DNA of 64,000 bases from Orobanche coerulescens (Eukaryota > Streptophyta > Magnoliopsida > Lamiales > Orobanchaceae), in assembly GCA_033398695.1 (NCBI GenBank), contig CM065815.1:100716501-100780500 (forward strand). The letters are read 5' to 3'. The notes beneath the pieces were generated by a model. It worked only from the letters and a program-made list of their open reading frames with translations, was not told the DNA's origin and did no database searches. Shown here piece after piece: positions 19,545 through 29,303 of this stretch (within the stretch, counting starts at the first letter, position 1; each line of letters begins with the position of its first letter). Made by a program: the position numbers and the translations under genes.

Positions 19545-21244
19545 TCAAGCTTGGTCGGATAATCTTCTTTTTGTATTTGATGATGTTGACCGATTCGTAT
19601 CATACCCTCCCCCTTTCAAAGGATTTGACCTCAAATCCAGATTTTGAACTTTTTGTGATGTAAGACTTGACATGTAGTTCATTGGATGCTCGGTCTTAAT
19701 CACATCATTCCCTTCTTTTTCAAGAAGATTCATTCTTGATTCTAATGCCCGAAAGAAGGGTTGATACTCCGGATATAGTTGCACTCCTCCCGGTTTGAAG
19801 ATGTAATTTTCGTCCATAATGTTGACTTTAACTTGTGATTGCGTATCCAAAAGGACAACATGCAAAATGGAAACAAACGACATACCTAGGAGTCTTCCAT
19901 TACCCTTAATGGAATCCCGAAAAGGTGATTTATGGTTTAACGGAGTAATTTCCAACTCCTGTGCTAAGTGAACACAAATCGCGTCCTCACTCCCTTCAAT
20001 GATGAATTCGTCCCTTACTATTTTCCGATTATACGCAGCCACACTGCTTTCACGTTGGTCGGTATCAAGAACTGGTTCAACAAGAATAAATAGATTAGGA
20101 CCCTCCAGTTCTTTGACAATAATTGAAACAACCTTGTGTGGAATATAACAAGGCGGTCTTTGTTCGATTAGTTCGCTTTGCATAACCACGCCATTATCTC
20201 GGGTCTCCTTAAGCACCCGTATGTGTTCATGCTCACCTTCAAAAATGGGAAGCTCGAGATCAATTATGGGCTCCTCTGATTCTGTATCAAATATTGGCGG
20301 TCCATCATAACCCGATCCACTTTCCATTTTAATATTATCGGTCTCCTTGAATAATGACTCATCAAAATTTAACCCACTAAGCTCATTTCGTACCGCAACA
20401 AAGTCATACGACCCACTTTGCTCCGATAGGGCAGCTCGACTCCAACCATCGTCTTCTTTGTCATCAAAAAATGCCGCAGGAAATTCTGTCATATCAAAGT
20501 CGTCAGTGACAAAGAGTTCATCTTCAAGATTAGCCGTTTCAGAAAGCATAAGGCCGTGATCTTGTTTCGCGTTACTAAAATAATTTGGTCCGTTTTGGTC
20601 AATTTGGCCAACACAACCAACTAGCCCATGATCAAAGTAGCAAGATCTAGGTTCGTCGACTAGGGAGACACGACTCAACTCATCTTCTTCGTTGAATTGC
20701 TCCGTTGAAAACTCTGTCTCGTCTACTTCATTGAAAATGGTGGTAGGGACATCGTCTTTGTCAAAAAAAACTTCGCTGGAAATTCTTCGATGAAAAAAAA
20801 ATCTTTGATCAAAGGTTGGCGGCGGGGCGACGAAGGATTGGTGGTGGGGAAACAACGACTGGTGGTAAGATGTGGCTTTGAACCTTCGCTTGAAATATTT
20901 TACGAATTTTGCCAATCTGTAATTTTAGGCTTACGTTGTTGTGAACGGATTTGTTTCAATTTTGCCACCAGAAGGCGGCGCTACCGCGGAGGCGCTTTGT
21001 CACCAGCGAAACGCGGCGGTTGATCGGGGCAGCCTTGAAGTCCGAGTGCTCCTCACAAGCATGGAGCCAATCTATGCACGCATCTGGATTACTATCTCCG
21101 TGAAATTCTGGTATCTTTGCGGAATTTGGCCAAGAAATCAATATCGTTGGCATCGTCTCTGCGTCTTTCTTGCATACGTTGCTCCGGTAAGCCGTTTAGT
21201 GCGTCACGGAGTTTCATCAAGAAATCGAGCTCGGAGAAATCCAT
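19545..21244 (-). pseudogene. S2 Gag-like protein, frameshifted in the N-terminal third
   Basis: Start MDFSELDFLMKLRDALNGLPEQR at 21244, as in S1. The frame shifts near 21118 (one base extra against S1) and again near 20950; from 20915 on it is open for 456 codons. The gag domain matches S1 (IPEFHGDSNPDACIDWL, SAAFWWQ). The long acidic region has an extra part absent from S1 but shared with S3: IIVKELEGPNLFILVEP, DTDQRESSVAAY, ITPLNHKSPF. It ends LRSNPLKGGGYDT and stops about 20 codons into the LTR, so it lacks the conserved LTR tail. Both shifts sit at CAG/CTG sites and could be sequence errors. Confidence 0.78.
19603..19616 (-). other. Polypurine tract of S2
   Basis: Sense AAAGGGGGAGGGTA before the 3' LTR; encodes part of LKGGGYD. 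Confidence 0.85.
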
Positions 21245-21585
21245 AACAAGAATCAAGAGATAGTTCTTGATAAGAAATCGGACAGAAAATTTGCCAAGAA
21301 ATCCGTGAAGAATGAACCAAGAAGATGATCAAAGAATCTGATCTCCACCGTTCAGACTGTAGTTCAATGAGTTGGCTTACCTTTGTCAAAATTTCGTGAC
21401 GATCCAACGGTCGAATCCACAGGAAAATTTATTTTCTTCCGACTGCGCTAATCTGCCAATGTTATGCGAAAATTCTTCTAACCGTGAAGAACAACCCAAG
21501 AAGGTGACTAAATACTTCAACAAAAAAAATTCGGTGAATATAGTTGATCGCCCAAGGAGATGACCTTGGTCTCTGATACCACTTA
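21245..21585 (-). other. S2 5' leader
   Basis: 341 nt, conserved with S1 and S3, including the ACAAAGGTAAG splice-donor-like site (complement near 21380). Confidence 0.65.
21569..21581 (-). other. Primer binding site of S2 (tRNA-iMet)
   Basis: Sense TGGTATCAGAGAC after the spacer TAAG. Confidence 0.82.
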
Positions 21586-22994
21586 TGATACGAATTACGT
21601 AGAAAATACGTATGAAATACAACGGAAGATTATTATGTCTTGACAACTATCAAAGTATCACTCGAAAATTACAAGGGGTGGCCGAATTTGAATGGGGTTC
21701 GGCCGTGAGGTAGTATGATATATGGATTTTGATGTGTTTTATCGAACTAGACCTATAACTCGATAAAGGTAATCTCTTCCCAAGACCTATTGAGAATTGA
21801 TCAAGTTAAAATCTCGAGACGCGTCGAAACAATAACTAAAGTTTTGTTGAACTCGTTCAACGTATATTTCAAAGAAATACAAGGTTTATTAATATTCAAG
21901 ATGATTTACAAATACCACAAGTACTACTATATATAGTAGTTTCCAACCGTAAGAAAATACAACAAAACGAGAAAATGAAACTTCCTAGCAATATACTAAT
22001 CGGCCGAAATATCCAAGGAGTAGATACCAAGCATCTTGGTTTTATTAGGTGATTGTGACATGAAGAAATCCTTGATGAATCTTGGTTTTATTAGGTGATG
22101 GTGACATGAAGAAGAACCAAATATCATCCCTTGCAATCTTCAATTCGGCCGAACTCATCAAGGAGTGATTAGGAGGATTTTGTGAAGATATGATATCAAC
22201 CTCTTTGGAATTATTATGGTGACTAAGACATGAGGGACAATGACATGAAGGAAATGTGGGGAAGGCTTGGACGATTTGTAGTAATGGTGGGGAAGGAGAA
22301 ATATCTTCATGCATCTTGACAAATCATGAGTCCCTTTCAAGCATGATATGGCCGATTTTTCATGCTTTCGGACCGATTCCGTCGTCGAGTTTTACGTTAC
22401 TCCGGTTCCGATTAACAACGTAACTCCAATCCGCGTATTCTTTTCTCCTAAGTATAATGATGCATGGCCATGCGAATTTGCATCGTCGTGGATGTCGATT
22501 TTTATTGGAGCTTCTTCGATTGGAATATTAGATATCGTATCATGTGATACTTGACAAGGACAACAAAAATCAAGCTTCCATCCACTTGGTTTGGCCGAAT
22601 TATTGAAGTGTGGAGGGACCCAAGCATTGTAGTGGACTTTGAAAATGAAGTCTTGAAACTAGAAGAGACAAAAATCTTCATGATCTTGGACCAAATATGA
22701 TGCTGTCGGTTTTGTCATTTCTGGGATCCAATGGGTCCGAATTTGGTCCTATGGTCTCATAAGATTTGTAGCTCTCTTTCTTAGCTTTCCATGGCCACTT
22801 GAATCACCTGAATCGGATTTCGGACGAGAAAGTTATGGGCAAAATACTAAAGCGCTACTGAAGTCGTCGTGCGCGCGAGAATTGGTAATTTGTCCATGTA
22901 TTTTGCATGAGGATTTTATGTATGCCTGCGACTCAATCAAGCTTGGTCGGATAATCTTCTTTTTGTATTTGATGATGTTGACCGATTCGTATCA
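21586..22994 (-). repeat. 5' LTR of S2
   Basis: 1,409 bp, the same length as the other S2 LTR and nearly identical. Hairpin block 21739-21861, TATA palindrome 21923-21940, U3 block 22783-22847. Confidence 0.93.
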
Positions 22995-23130
22995 CCTTGA
23001 ACTCTTCGATATGGCGTGAGGGTCGTTCATAGTCACCACGCCTAGGTTGCCAACGCTGGTCGCGTTGTTCTGGTACGTCACGCAATGCGTCACGAAGTTT
23101 TGCCAAGAAATCAGCATCATTGAGATCCAT
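22995..23130 (-). pseudogene. gag: Element B Gag N-terminus
   Basis: Starts at the ATG complement of 23128-23130 (MDLNDADFLAKLRDALRDVPEQR) and runs to HIEEFKV, where S2 inserted. Together with 17964-18193 and 13038-14219 it makes up the broken gag of B. Confidence 0.88.
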
Positions 23131-23151
23131 AGTGTCAAAGATCAAGAACCT

Positions 23152-23164
23152 GGCTCCGATACCA
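23152..23164 (-). other. Primer binding site of element B
   Basis: Sense TGGTATCGGAGCC, spacer TAAG from the LTR. Confidence 0.85.
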
Positions 23165-23168
23165 CTTA

Positions 23169-24121
23169 TGATACGAATTCTCACTTGGGAGGCGAATTCG
23201 CTCTCGATACAGCGGAAGGCTTTTTGATGAACGGAAGCTATCGACAAGAAACTGTCGGGAACTGGTGACAACAGCTCGCTACAGCAACAATACTGACGAG
23301 TGATGAAGGCGGTAATTCGATACAGCCACAAGACAGGAATTTGGTCCAAATGAAAAGACTCGAAACAGGCCACCCCCAAACAGTGACACTCGAAACAGCA
23401 CGTTTCGTTCGGAACCGACTTTAAGCCAGGACACACGTTCGAAGGATCGAACAAGACTTTGTACGAAATATTGAACAAGTATAAAACTGTATCGAAAAAT
23501 AAACAGAATACCGAAACAAGGTATAAACAGCTGTTTTATCAAATTAGACCTATAATTTGATAAAGTGATTTCTCCTCAAGACCTATTGAGAATCAATCAG
23601 ATTAGTATTCGAAACGCGTCGAATAAAAACCAAGTTTTGATGAAAAGCATTCACGAGGGGAAACACAAAGTGTTCTTAATTCTTCAACATTCAATAATCA
23701 TTACAACTCTACTGCCACTATTTATAGGCAAAAGCAGCCTGACAAGATAATTTAAACTAATACAAGCTGAGCTTAGAATAATAAAAGATAATAAAAAGGT
23801 TCCTCATGTCACTTGTGGACAAAAGTAAAAGCTGGGTCTTTGCCTCCAAGTTGTTTGTTGACAGCTGCCCTTTTTGCCAAGAATCCTGCTGCTTTTGTAA
23901 GAGAAAGCTGAACATTCTTTTATTTGTTTAGTTGCCACTTGATCCTTTTCCCTTCCCCAAGGTGCTGCTTGTCTTTTGTTTAAGTTACTCCAATTTCGAC
24001 TATCAAGGTAACTCCGTGCCTCGTTTCTGTTTTCTCGCCTAAGTAGGTTGTAGTGCGATCGAGGTGTTTTACGTCAATTCTTACTTCATCTTCTTCGCTT
24101 GGAGTATTCGGCTTCGTATCA
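23169..24121 (-). repeat. 5' LTR of element B
   Basis: 953 bp, same length as 9422-10374; I count about six differences. TATA 23718-23727, hairpin block 23536-23655. The target duplication CGAAT follows. Confidence 0.95.
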
Positions 24122-24625
24122 CGAATACTGTAACGTGATTTTATCTCCTATTAACAAAACTTATCAAGAAGTAAAGGCTTAAATAGAGACACTATAGCCA
24201 ATCCTTACTACAACAAGTCTTAATCAAGAAGTAAAAGCTTAATCGAAGTTGTTATAGCCAATTTTGAGTAGAAAAGGCTCGAATCTAATCAATAAACCTG
24301 AGTCTTCATAGAGTTCCAACTCGAATGCATGTAACGTGGTCTTATCTCTTATTAACAAGACTTTGTCAAGAAGTAAAGGCTTAATTGGAACTATTATATC
24401 CCATCCTTACTACAGCACGAATTAACCAAGAAGTAAAGGCTTAATCAGAGCTATTATAGCCAATCTTTATTACAACAAGACTTAATCAAGAAGTAAAAGC
24501 ATAATTGGAGCTGTTATGCTAATTCTCACTAGAAAAGTCTCGAATCTAACCAATAAACCCGAGTTTTCATAGACTTCAGACTCGAATGCATGTAACGTGG
24601 TCTTATCTCCTATTAACAAGACTTA
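24122..24625 (+). repeat. Satellite, forward orientation
   Basis: About two and a half monomers resuming exactly where 9421 stopped. Their order, up to the MITE about 504 bp on, is the same as at 47107-47615 and 52245-52753. Confidence 0.9.
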
Positions 24626-25164
24626 GGGGTTGTTCGTCGGTTGCTAAATGGTTTGGTGCAGAATTGTTGAGAGGTCAGAATGCTTGAGAGGCTCTGTATG
24701 ATTTAGTGCAGAATGAAATTTGGTTGTTTGGTAACTGTTCTGAATGATCACTCTGGATGGCTTTAAATTACCATTTTAACCCTCTATATCATTTAGTTGT
24801 CAATGAAATATATCTATTTGGCAGATAACCGACTAAAACAATCATTCAGCTCAGCGGCGAGATGGAGAACCTGGTGGCGAGATGGGACAATCAATGAGAT
24901 GGAGCAGTAGACGAGATGGAGCAGCTGGCGGTGGGAGCATGGAAGCAGATACAGTCGTGAGTTTGGAAGGAGATAGCTGCTGGGAGAATTCTTGAAAAGG
25001 GTAGGAGTGGAGAAAATTACAATCTGAATGGTTGAGGGATGCCCTGACCACAAAATGGCTCAGAGCCCTTTGTCACCATTAAGAGGGTAACATTTTTTAC
25101 CAAACAACCTCCACCTCTGACCTATTCAGAGGTGACCTCTTAATGTAACCATTAAGAGCTAAAC
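24626..25164 (-). mobile_element. MITE copy M1, main part (Tourist/Harbinger-like)
   Basis: Ends GGGGTTGTTCG here and CAGCCCC at 37889-37903, flanked by TTA (24623-24625 and 37904-37906), the usual 3-bp target of PIF/Harbinger and Tourist elements. Split by element D (duplication TAAAC). Full length about 549 bp with imperfect terminal inverted repeats GGGG(C/T)TGTTTG. No transposase; short frames inside are chance. Confidence 0.75.
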
Positions 25165-25318
25165 TGATACGAATTACGTATGAGAATGGACGTAAACTCG
25201 TAAGGAATGCAGCGGAAATATAATTGATCCTCCCAACACTCGAATATGTGTAACACTCGTAAGATATAACCGAAAGTAGGGCAATTCGGCTTACATAAAC
25301 AAGAACAATATGAATGAT

Positions 25319-25440
25319 TTATCAAACTAGACCTATAGTTTGATAAGATAATCTTTCCTCAAGACCTATTGAGAATCGATTCGATTAAAACTCGAAAACG
25401 CGTCGAATTATAACCAAGGTTTCGATGAAAAACATTCACC
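25319..25440 (-). other. Four-hairpin RNA block, element D
   Basis: H1 GGTGAA and TTCATC; H2 AATTCGA and TCGAGTT (one U-G); H3 CTCAA and TTGAG around TAGGTC, with an outer stem AATC and GATT that differs from the other families yet still pairs; H4 TTATCAAACTA and TAGTTTGATAA. The plus-strand H4 loop GACCTA is TAGGTC in sense. Second copy 36889-37010. Confidence 0.7.
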
Positions 25441-25503
25441 AAGAAAACACAAGTGTATTCTTATTTCTTCAACATACAATGGATGTTACAATGCTTACAC
25501 AAG

Positions 25504-25515
25504 CCTATATATAGG
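25504..25515 (-). promoter_or_regulatory. Element D LTR TATA box
   Basis: CCTATATATAGG, 63 nt upstream of the hairpin block in sense; second copy 37074-37085. Confidence 0.65.
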
Positions 25516-25937
25516 AGACTTCAAGTCTTCCTATAATAAGAGAAAATAATTCAAAGATTTATAAAATCTTTGAATAATCAAAATAAAACATAAAAGGAAC
25601 AACAATCCTAATTTTAGGGGAAACACAATCCCTAAAATGAGTAAAAAACAAGGCAAAGACAAACACACAAAAGAAAATACAAAAAAGGTGAAATCTGCCG
25701 GTAGGACTCAGTAGTGTCGCTGACACGGCCGCGGCGCGACAAGGACACTCGGCACGGGCGCGGCGCTGTCGGCGGTGACTCGGCCGTGTCTGCTTGACAC
25801 GGTCGCGGCGCGGCTGAGGACATCCGGCGGACTCGTCCGAAGCGGTGACCGGCACGGCGCGACACCGACAAGGACGTTCGGCGTGGGTCCGATCATGTCA
25901 CGGAACACGGTCGGGTCGTCTGGTAGTAGGTTTTGGC

Positions 25938-28314
25938 TTATCCGGCATAGTTCGACTCGACCGTGCCAGACAACATGGTCGAGTCACGTGGGCGATGACA
26001 TGCGTTTACGGGCGAGTGCGGCCGCGGGCGTGTCGGACGACACGGTGGTCCGGCCGGATGCTCGGCGATTCGGCGGTGCTCGGCGATTCCGGCAGTGGTG
26101 ATTTTTCCGGTCGGTGGTGAATTTTCCGAGTTGGATATTTTCCGGTATATTGAACATTTTTCGGCGGGTTGGATGTCGACCTTAAGACACGGCATGACAC
26201 GGGCCGAGACCGATACTCCACGTCTTATGTCCGTTTTCTCGCCTAAATACATAGTAGTCCGTGCATGGCGTGTAGTAAGGTCATTTATATCGATCCTTAC
26301 TTCGTCTTCTTCGTTCATATCAAATGATTCCGTATCATCTCCTCCTCCTTTGAAAGGAATTGTCCTCAATTCCGAAATTCCATCATCATCGATGTAAGGC
26401 GAGAGGTCCCCAACATTAAAGGTTGCATGAATCCCATAATCTCCCGGAAGTTCTAATTTGTAAGCGTTGTCGTTCACCTTCGCGATTACCTTAAACGGTC
26501 CCTCCGCTCGCGGCATTAATTTGTTCTTACGTTTACTTGGAAATCGCTCTTTCCTCAAGTGCAACCAAACCAAATCACCAACTTCAAACAATCTCGGTCT
26601 TCTTTGTTTGTTCGACTTTCGTTTGTAAGCCTCGTTTATTTCCTTGATTCGATTACGTACTTGCTCGTGTAATTTCATCATCGATTTCAATTTTGATTCC
26701 GCATCCTTGTGCACTAACTCGTCACTTGGCAATGGAATTAGATCTAACGGCATATACGGGTTTAGTCCGTAAACTACTTCGAACGGAGAGTGTGCCGTGG
26801 CATGAGTAGGAGAACGATTATAAGCGAACTCTGCATGTGCAAGTTTCAAGTCCCAATCCTTTTGTGTCTTGTTCACAAGACCACGTAGTAAAGTGCCCAA
26901 CGTTCGATTGGTTACCTCGGTTTGACCGTCCGTTTGTGGATGATGTGACGTGCTAAAAAATAGTTTGGTCCCCACCTTTCTCCACAAGGTGTTCCAAAAA
27001 TAGCTAAGGAATTTTGAGTCCCGATCTGAAACAATCGTTTTTGGAACCCCATGCAATAAATGCGATTTCTCGGAAATACAAATCAGCGGCGTTACTTGCG
27101 TCGTCCGTCTTGTGGCAAGCCACAAAGTGAGCCATCTTGAAAATCGGTCTACAACAACCATAATAGCATCTCTCCCTCGTTGAGTTCGTGGTAAAGCAAC
27201 TATGTAGTACATTGAGACATCTTCCCTCGGCCTTTCGGGAATCGGCAAAGGCATGTATACTACCGGTTTGAACGAGCTCTTAGCAATATGGCATGTTACA
27301 CACTTATTAATTATGTCGTGTACATCCACTTGCATCTTTGGCCAATGAAAATGCTCTTTAAGTACCTCCAATGTTTTAGCCGAACCAAAATGACCGGCCA
27401 AGCCTCCACCATGAGCTTCCCGAACCAACAATTCCCGAATCGGGTGTTTGGGTAAACAAAGGCGATTCCCTTTGAAAAGGAATCCTTCTTGCAACGTAAA
27501 CTCTCCAAATGGACCAGATTTACACTGAATGAAAACCTCACCAAAATCCACATCCCCATCATAACACTCCTTCAATGCTTCGAACCCAAGCAATCGAACG
27601 TCAAGAGTAGAGAGTAAGGCATACCGTCTAGATAAGGCATCCGCCACAACGTTGCTCTTGACATCTTTGTATTTTGATGAAAAGTGGAATGATTGCAAGA
27701 ATTCCACCCATTTAGCATGCCTCGGACTCAACTTTTGTTGGCCGTGAATATATTTCAAGGACTCATGATCCGAATGTAGGATGAAATGTTTCGGCCGAAG
27801 GTAATGGCTCCAATGGTCAAGAGCTCTCACAATGGCGTAGAATTCCTTGTCATAAGTACAATAGTTGAGTCGAGCCCCACCCAATTTCTCCGAAAAGTAT
27901 GCAATTGGTCGCCTCCCTTGGACGAGGACCGCCCCAATACCCACTCCACTTGCGTCACATTCTACCTCGAAAGGTTGTGAAAAGTCGGGTAAAACCAAGA
28001 TAGGTGCTTCACACATTTTCGTCTTCAATTTTTCAAACGCCCCTTGGGCAGCCCCGTTCCACACAAACGGTCCTTTTTTTAAGCATTCCGTTATCGGGCT
28101 AGAAATGGTACTAAAGTCTCGTATGAACCTCCGATAAAATGAAGCAAGTCCGTGAAAGGATCGGACTTCCGTGATGGTTTTGGGCGTAGGCCAAGATTTA
28201 ATCGCCTCGATCTTGGTTTGATCAACCGACACTCCTTCTTTAGAAACGATGTAGCCAAGAAAGGCTACACTCTCGACTAGAAACGAACACTTCTCCTTTT
28301 TCCCGTAAAGTTTT
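25938..28314 (-). pseudogene. pol: Element D RT end, RNase H, integrase and LTR tail
   Basis: One open frame of 764 codons from 28232: [16 protein letters not shown] thumb ([15 protein letters not shown]), RNase H with [19 protein letters not shown] and [10 protein letters not shown], integrase HHCC region, then the catalytic core. The first catalytic Asp motif, MDF in the relatives, reads MYY (near 27203-27211), so the enzyme should be dead. A stretch after DRFS is read in another frame and restored (two compensating indels, about 27050-27130). The second Asp (SDRDSKF) and Glu (TDGQTEVTNR) are kept. It ends LRTIPFKGGGDDT and runs about 130 codons into the LTR with EEDEVRIDIND and MYLGEKTDIRRG. 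Confidence 0.9.
26338..26350 (-). other. Polypurine tract of element D
   Basis: Sense AAAGGAGGAGGAGA next to the 3' LTR; encodes part of FKGGGDD. Confidence 0.85.
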
Positions 28315-28889
28315 TGATACGATATCTAATATTCCAATCGAAGAAGCTCCAATAAAAATCGACATCCACGACGATGCAAATTCGCATGGCCATGCATCAT
28401 TATACTTGGGAGAAAAGAACACGCGGATTGGAGTTACGTTGTTAATCGGAACAGGAGTAACGTAAAACTTGACGACGGGATCGGTCCAAAAGCATGAAGA
28501 TTCGGCCAAGACATGCTTGAAAGGGACCTTACTTGACTTCATATCTTTGACAAGATAATGAAGATATTTCTCCTTCCCCACCTTACTACAAAATCGGCCC
28601 AAGCAATAAGATTTGATGAAGACTTTCATCAAATATCTTCTTCATGTCATAATCACCATGATAAGTCCAAAATGCTCCTTCCCCACCTTCCCCACAAATC
28701 GGCCCAAGCATGATATGGGATGAAGACTTTCATCAAGGATTTTCTTCATGTCTTAGTCACCAAATAAATCCAAGATGCTTGATATCTTGGACAAAATCTT
28801 CTTGATCCCATCCTTGGATATTTCGGCCGATTGGTATATTGCTAGGAAGTTTCGTTTTCTCGTTTTGTTGTATCTTCTTACGGTTGGAA

Positions 28890-28907
28890 ACTACTATATA
28901 TAGTAGT
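28890..28907 (+). promoter_or_regulatory. Family E LTR TATA box in palindrome
   Basis: ACTACTATATATAGTAGT, perfect 18-bp palindrome, 62 nt before the hairpin block; also at 34070-34087 and 8581-8598. Confidence 0.65.
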
Positions 28908-28968
28908 ACTTGTGGTATTTGTAAATCATCTTGAAAGTTATAAACATTGTATTTCTCTTGAAATATAC

Positions 28969-29090
28969 GTTGAACGAGTTCAACAAAACCTTGGTTATTA
29001 TTTCGACGCGTCTCAAATTATAACTTGATCAATTCTCAATAGGTCTTGAGGAGAGATTATCTTTATCGAGTTATAGGTCTAATTCGATAA
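28969..29090 (+). other. Four-hairpin RNA block, family E
   Basis: H1 GTTGAA and TTCAAC around CGAG; H2 TTCGA and TCGAA around CGCGTC (this copy reads CAAAT in the right arm, the 3' copy CGAAT); H3 CTCAA and TTGAG around TAGGTC with outer stem GATC and GATT; H4 TTATCGAGTTA and TAATTCGATAA around TAGGTC. Other copies 34149-34270 and 8659-8780. Confidence 0.72.
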
Positions 29091-29256
29091 AACACATTGA
29101 AACCCATACACTACCCTACCTCACGGCCGAAACCACATAAATTCGGCCACCACCTTTTATTTTCATTGTTACTTTGATACTTGTAAAAACCGTGATAATC
29201 TTCCGTTGTATTTTATACGTTTTACGTACACTTATATACGTAATTCGTATCATAAG

Positions 29257-29269
29257 TGGTATCAGAGCC
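29257..29269 (+). other. Primer binding site of element E (tRNA-iMet)
   Basis: TGGTATCAGAGCC, canonical, after the spacer TAAG. Confidence 0.92.
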
Positions 29270-29303
29270 ATTTGTCTCACGGTTCTCGACGTTACTCAAG
29301 AAG

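Larger units (their letters stand above)
18194..19602 (-). repeat. 3' LTR of S2
   Basis: TGATACGAATTACG to CGATTCGTATCA. TATA inside a perfect 18-bp palindrome at 18531-18548; hairpin block 18347-18469; 19391-19456 holds the U3 block shared with S3 and the Tekay-type LTR. Confidence 0.93.
18194..22994 (-). mobile_element. S2: gag-only non-autonomous LTR element
   Basis: 4.8 kb with 1,409-bp LTRs at 18194-19602 and 21586-22994, nearly identical; target duplication CCTTG (18189-18193 and 22995-22999). Internal region of only 1,983 bp encodes a Gag-like protein and no enzymes. The U5 half of the LTR (18194-18550) matches element E and S3, so an E-like element is the likely helper. Confidence 0.92.
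9422..24121 (-). mobile_element. Element B: full-length Ty3/gypsy family A with two nested elements
   Basis: LTRs of 953 bp at both ends (9422-10374 and 23169-24121) differ at only a handful of sites, so the insertion is young. Target duplication CGAAT at 9417-9421 and 24122-24126. Minus-strand order: LTR, primer site, gag, PR, RT, RNase H, IN, polypurine tract, LTR. The gag gene is split by S1 and S2. Without the nests the element is about 6.2 kb. Pol resembles the CRM clade; no chromodomain recognised. Confidence 0.95.
25165..26337 (-). repeat. 3' LTR of element D
   Basis: TGATACGAATTACG to GATTCCGTATCA. TATA within CCTATATATAGG at 25504-25515; hairpin block 25319-25440; GC-rich palindrome cluster 25690-26060 upstream of the TATA. 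Differs from the 5' LTR mainly at CAG/CTG sites in the cluster and at 26100-26215. Confidence 0.93.
28315..29252 (+). repeat. 5' LTR of element E
   Basis: TGATACGATATC to AATTCGTATCA. TATA palindrome 28890-28907; hairpin block 28969-29090. The right third (U5) is shared with S2 and S3. Confidence 0.95.
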
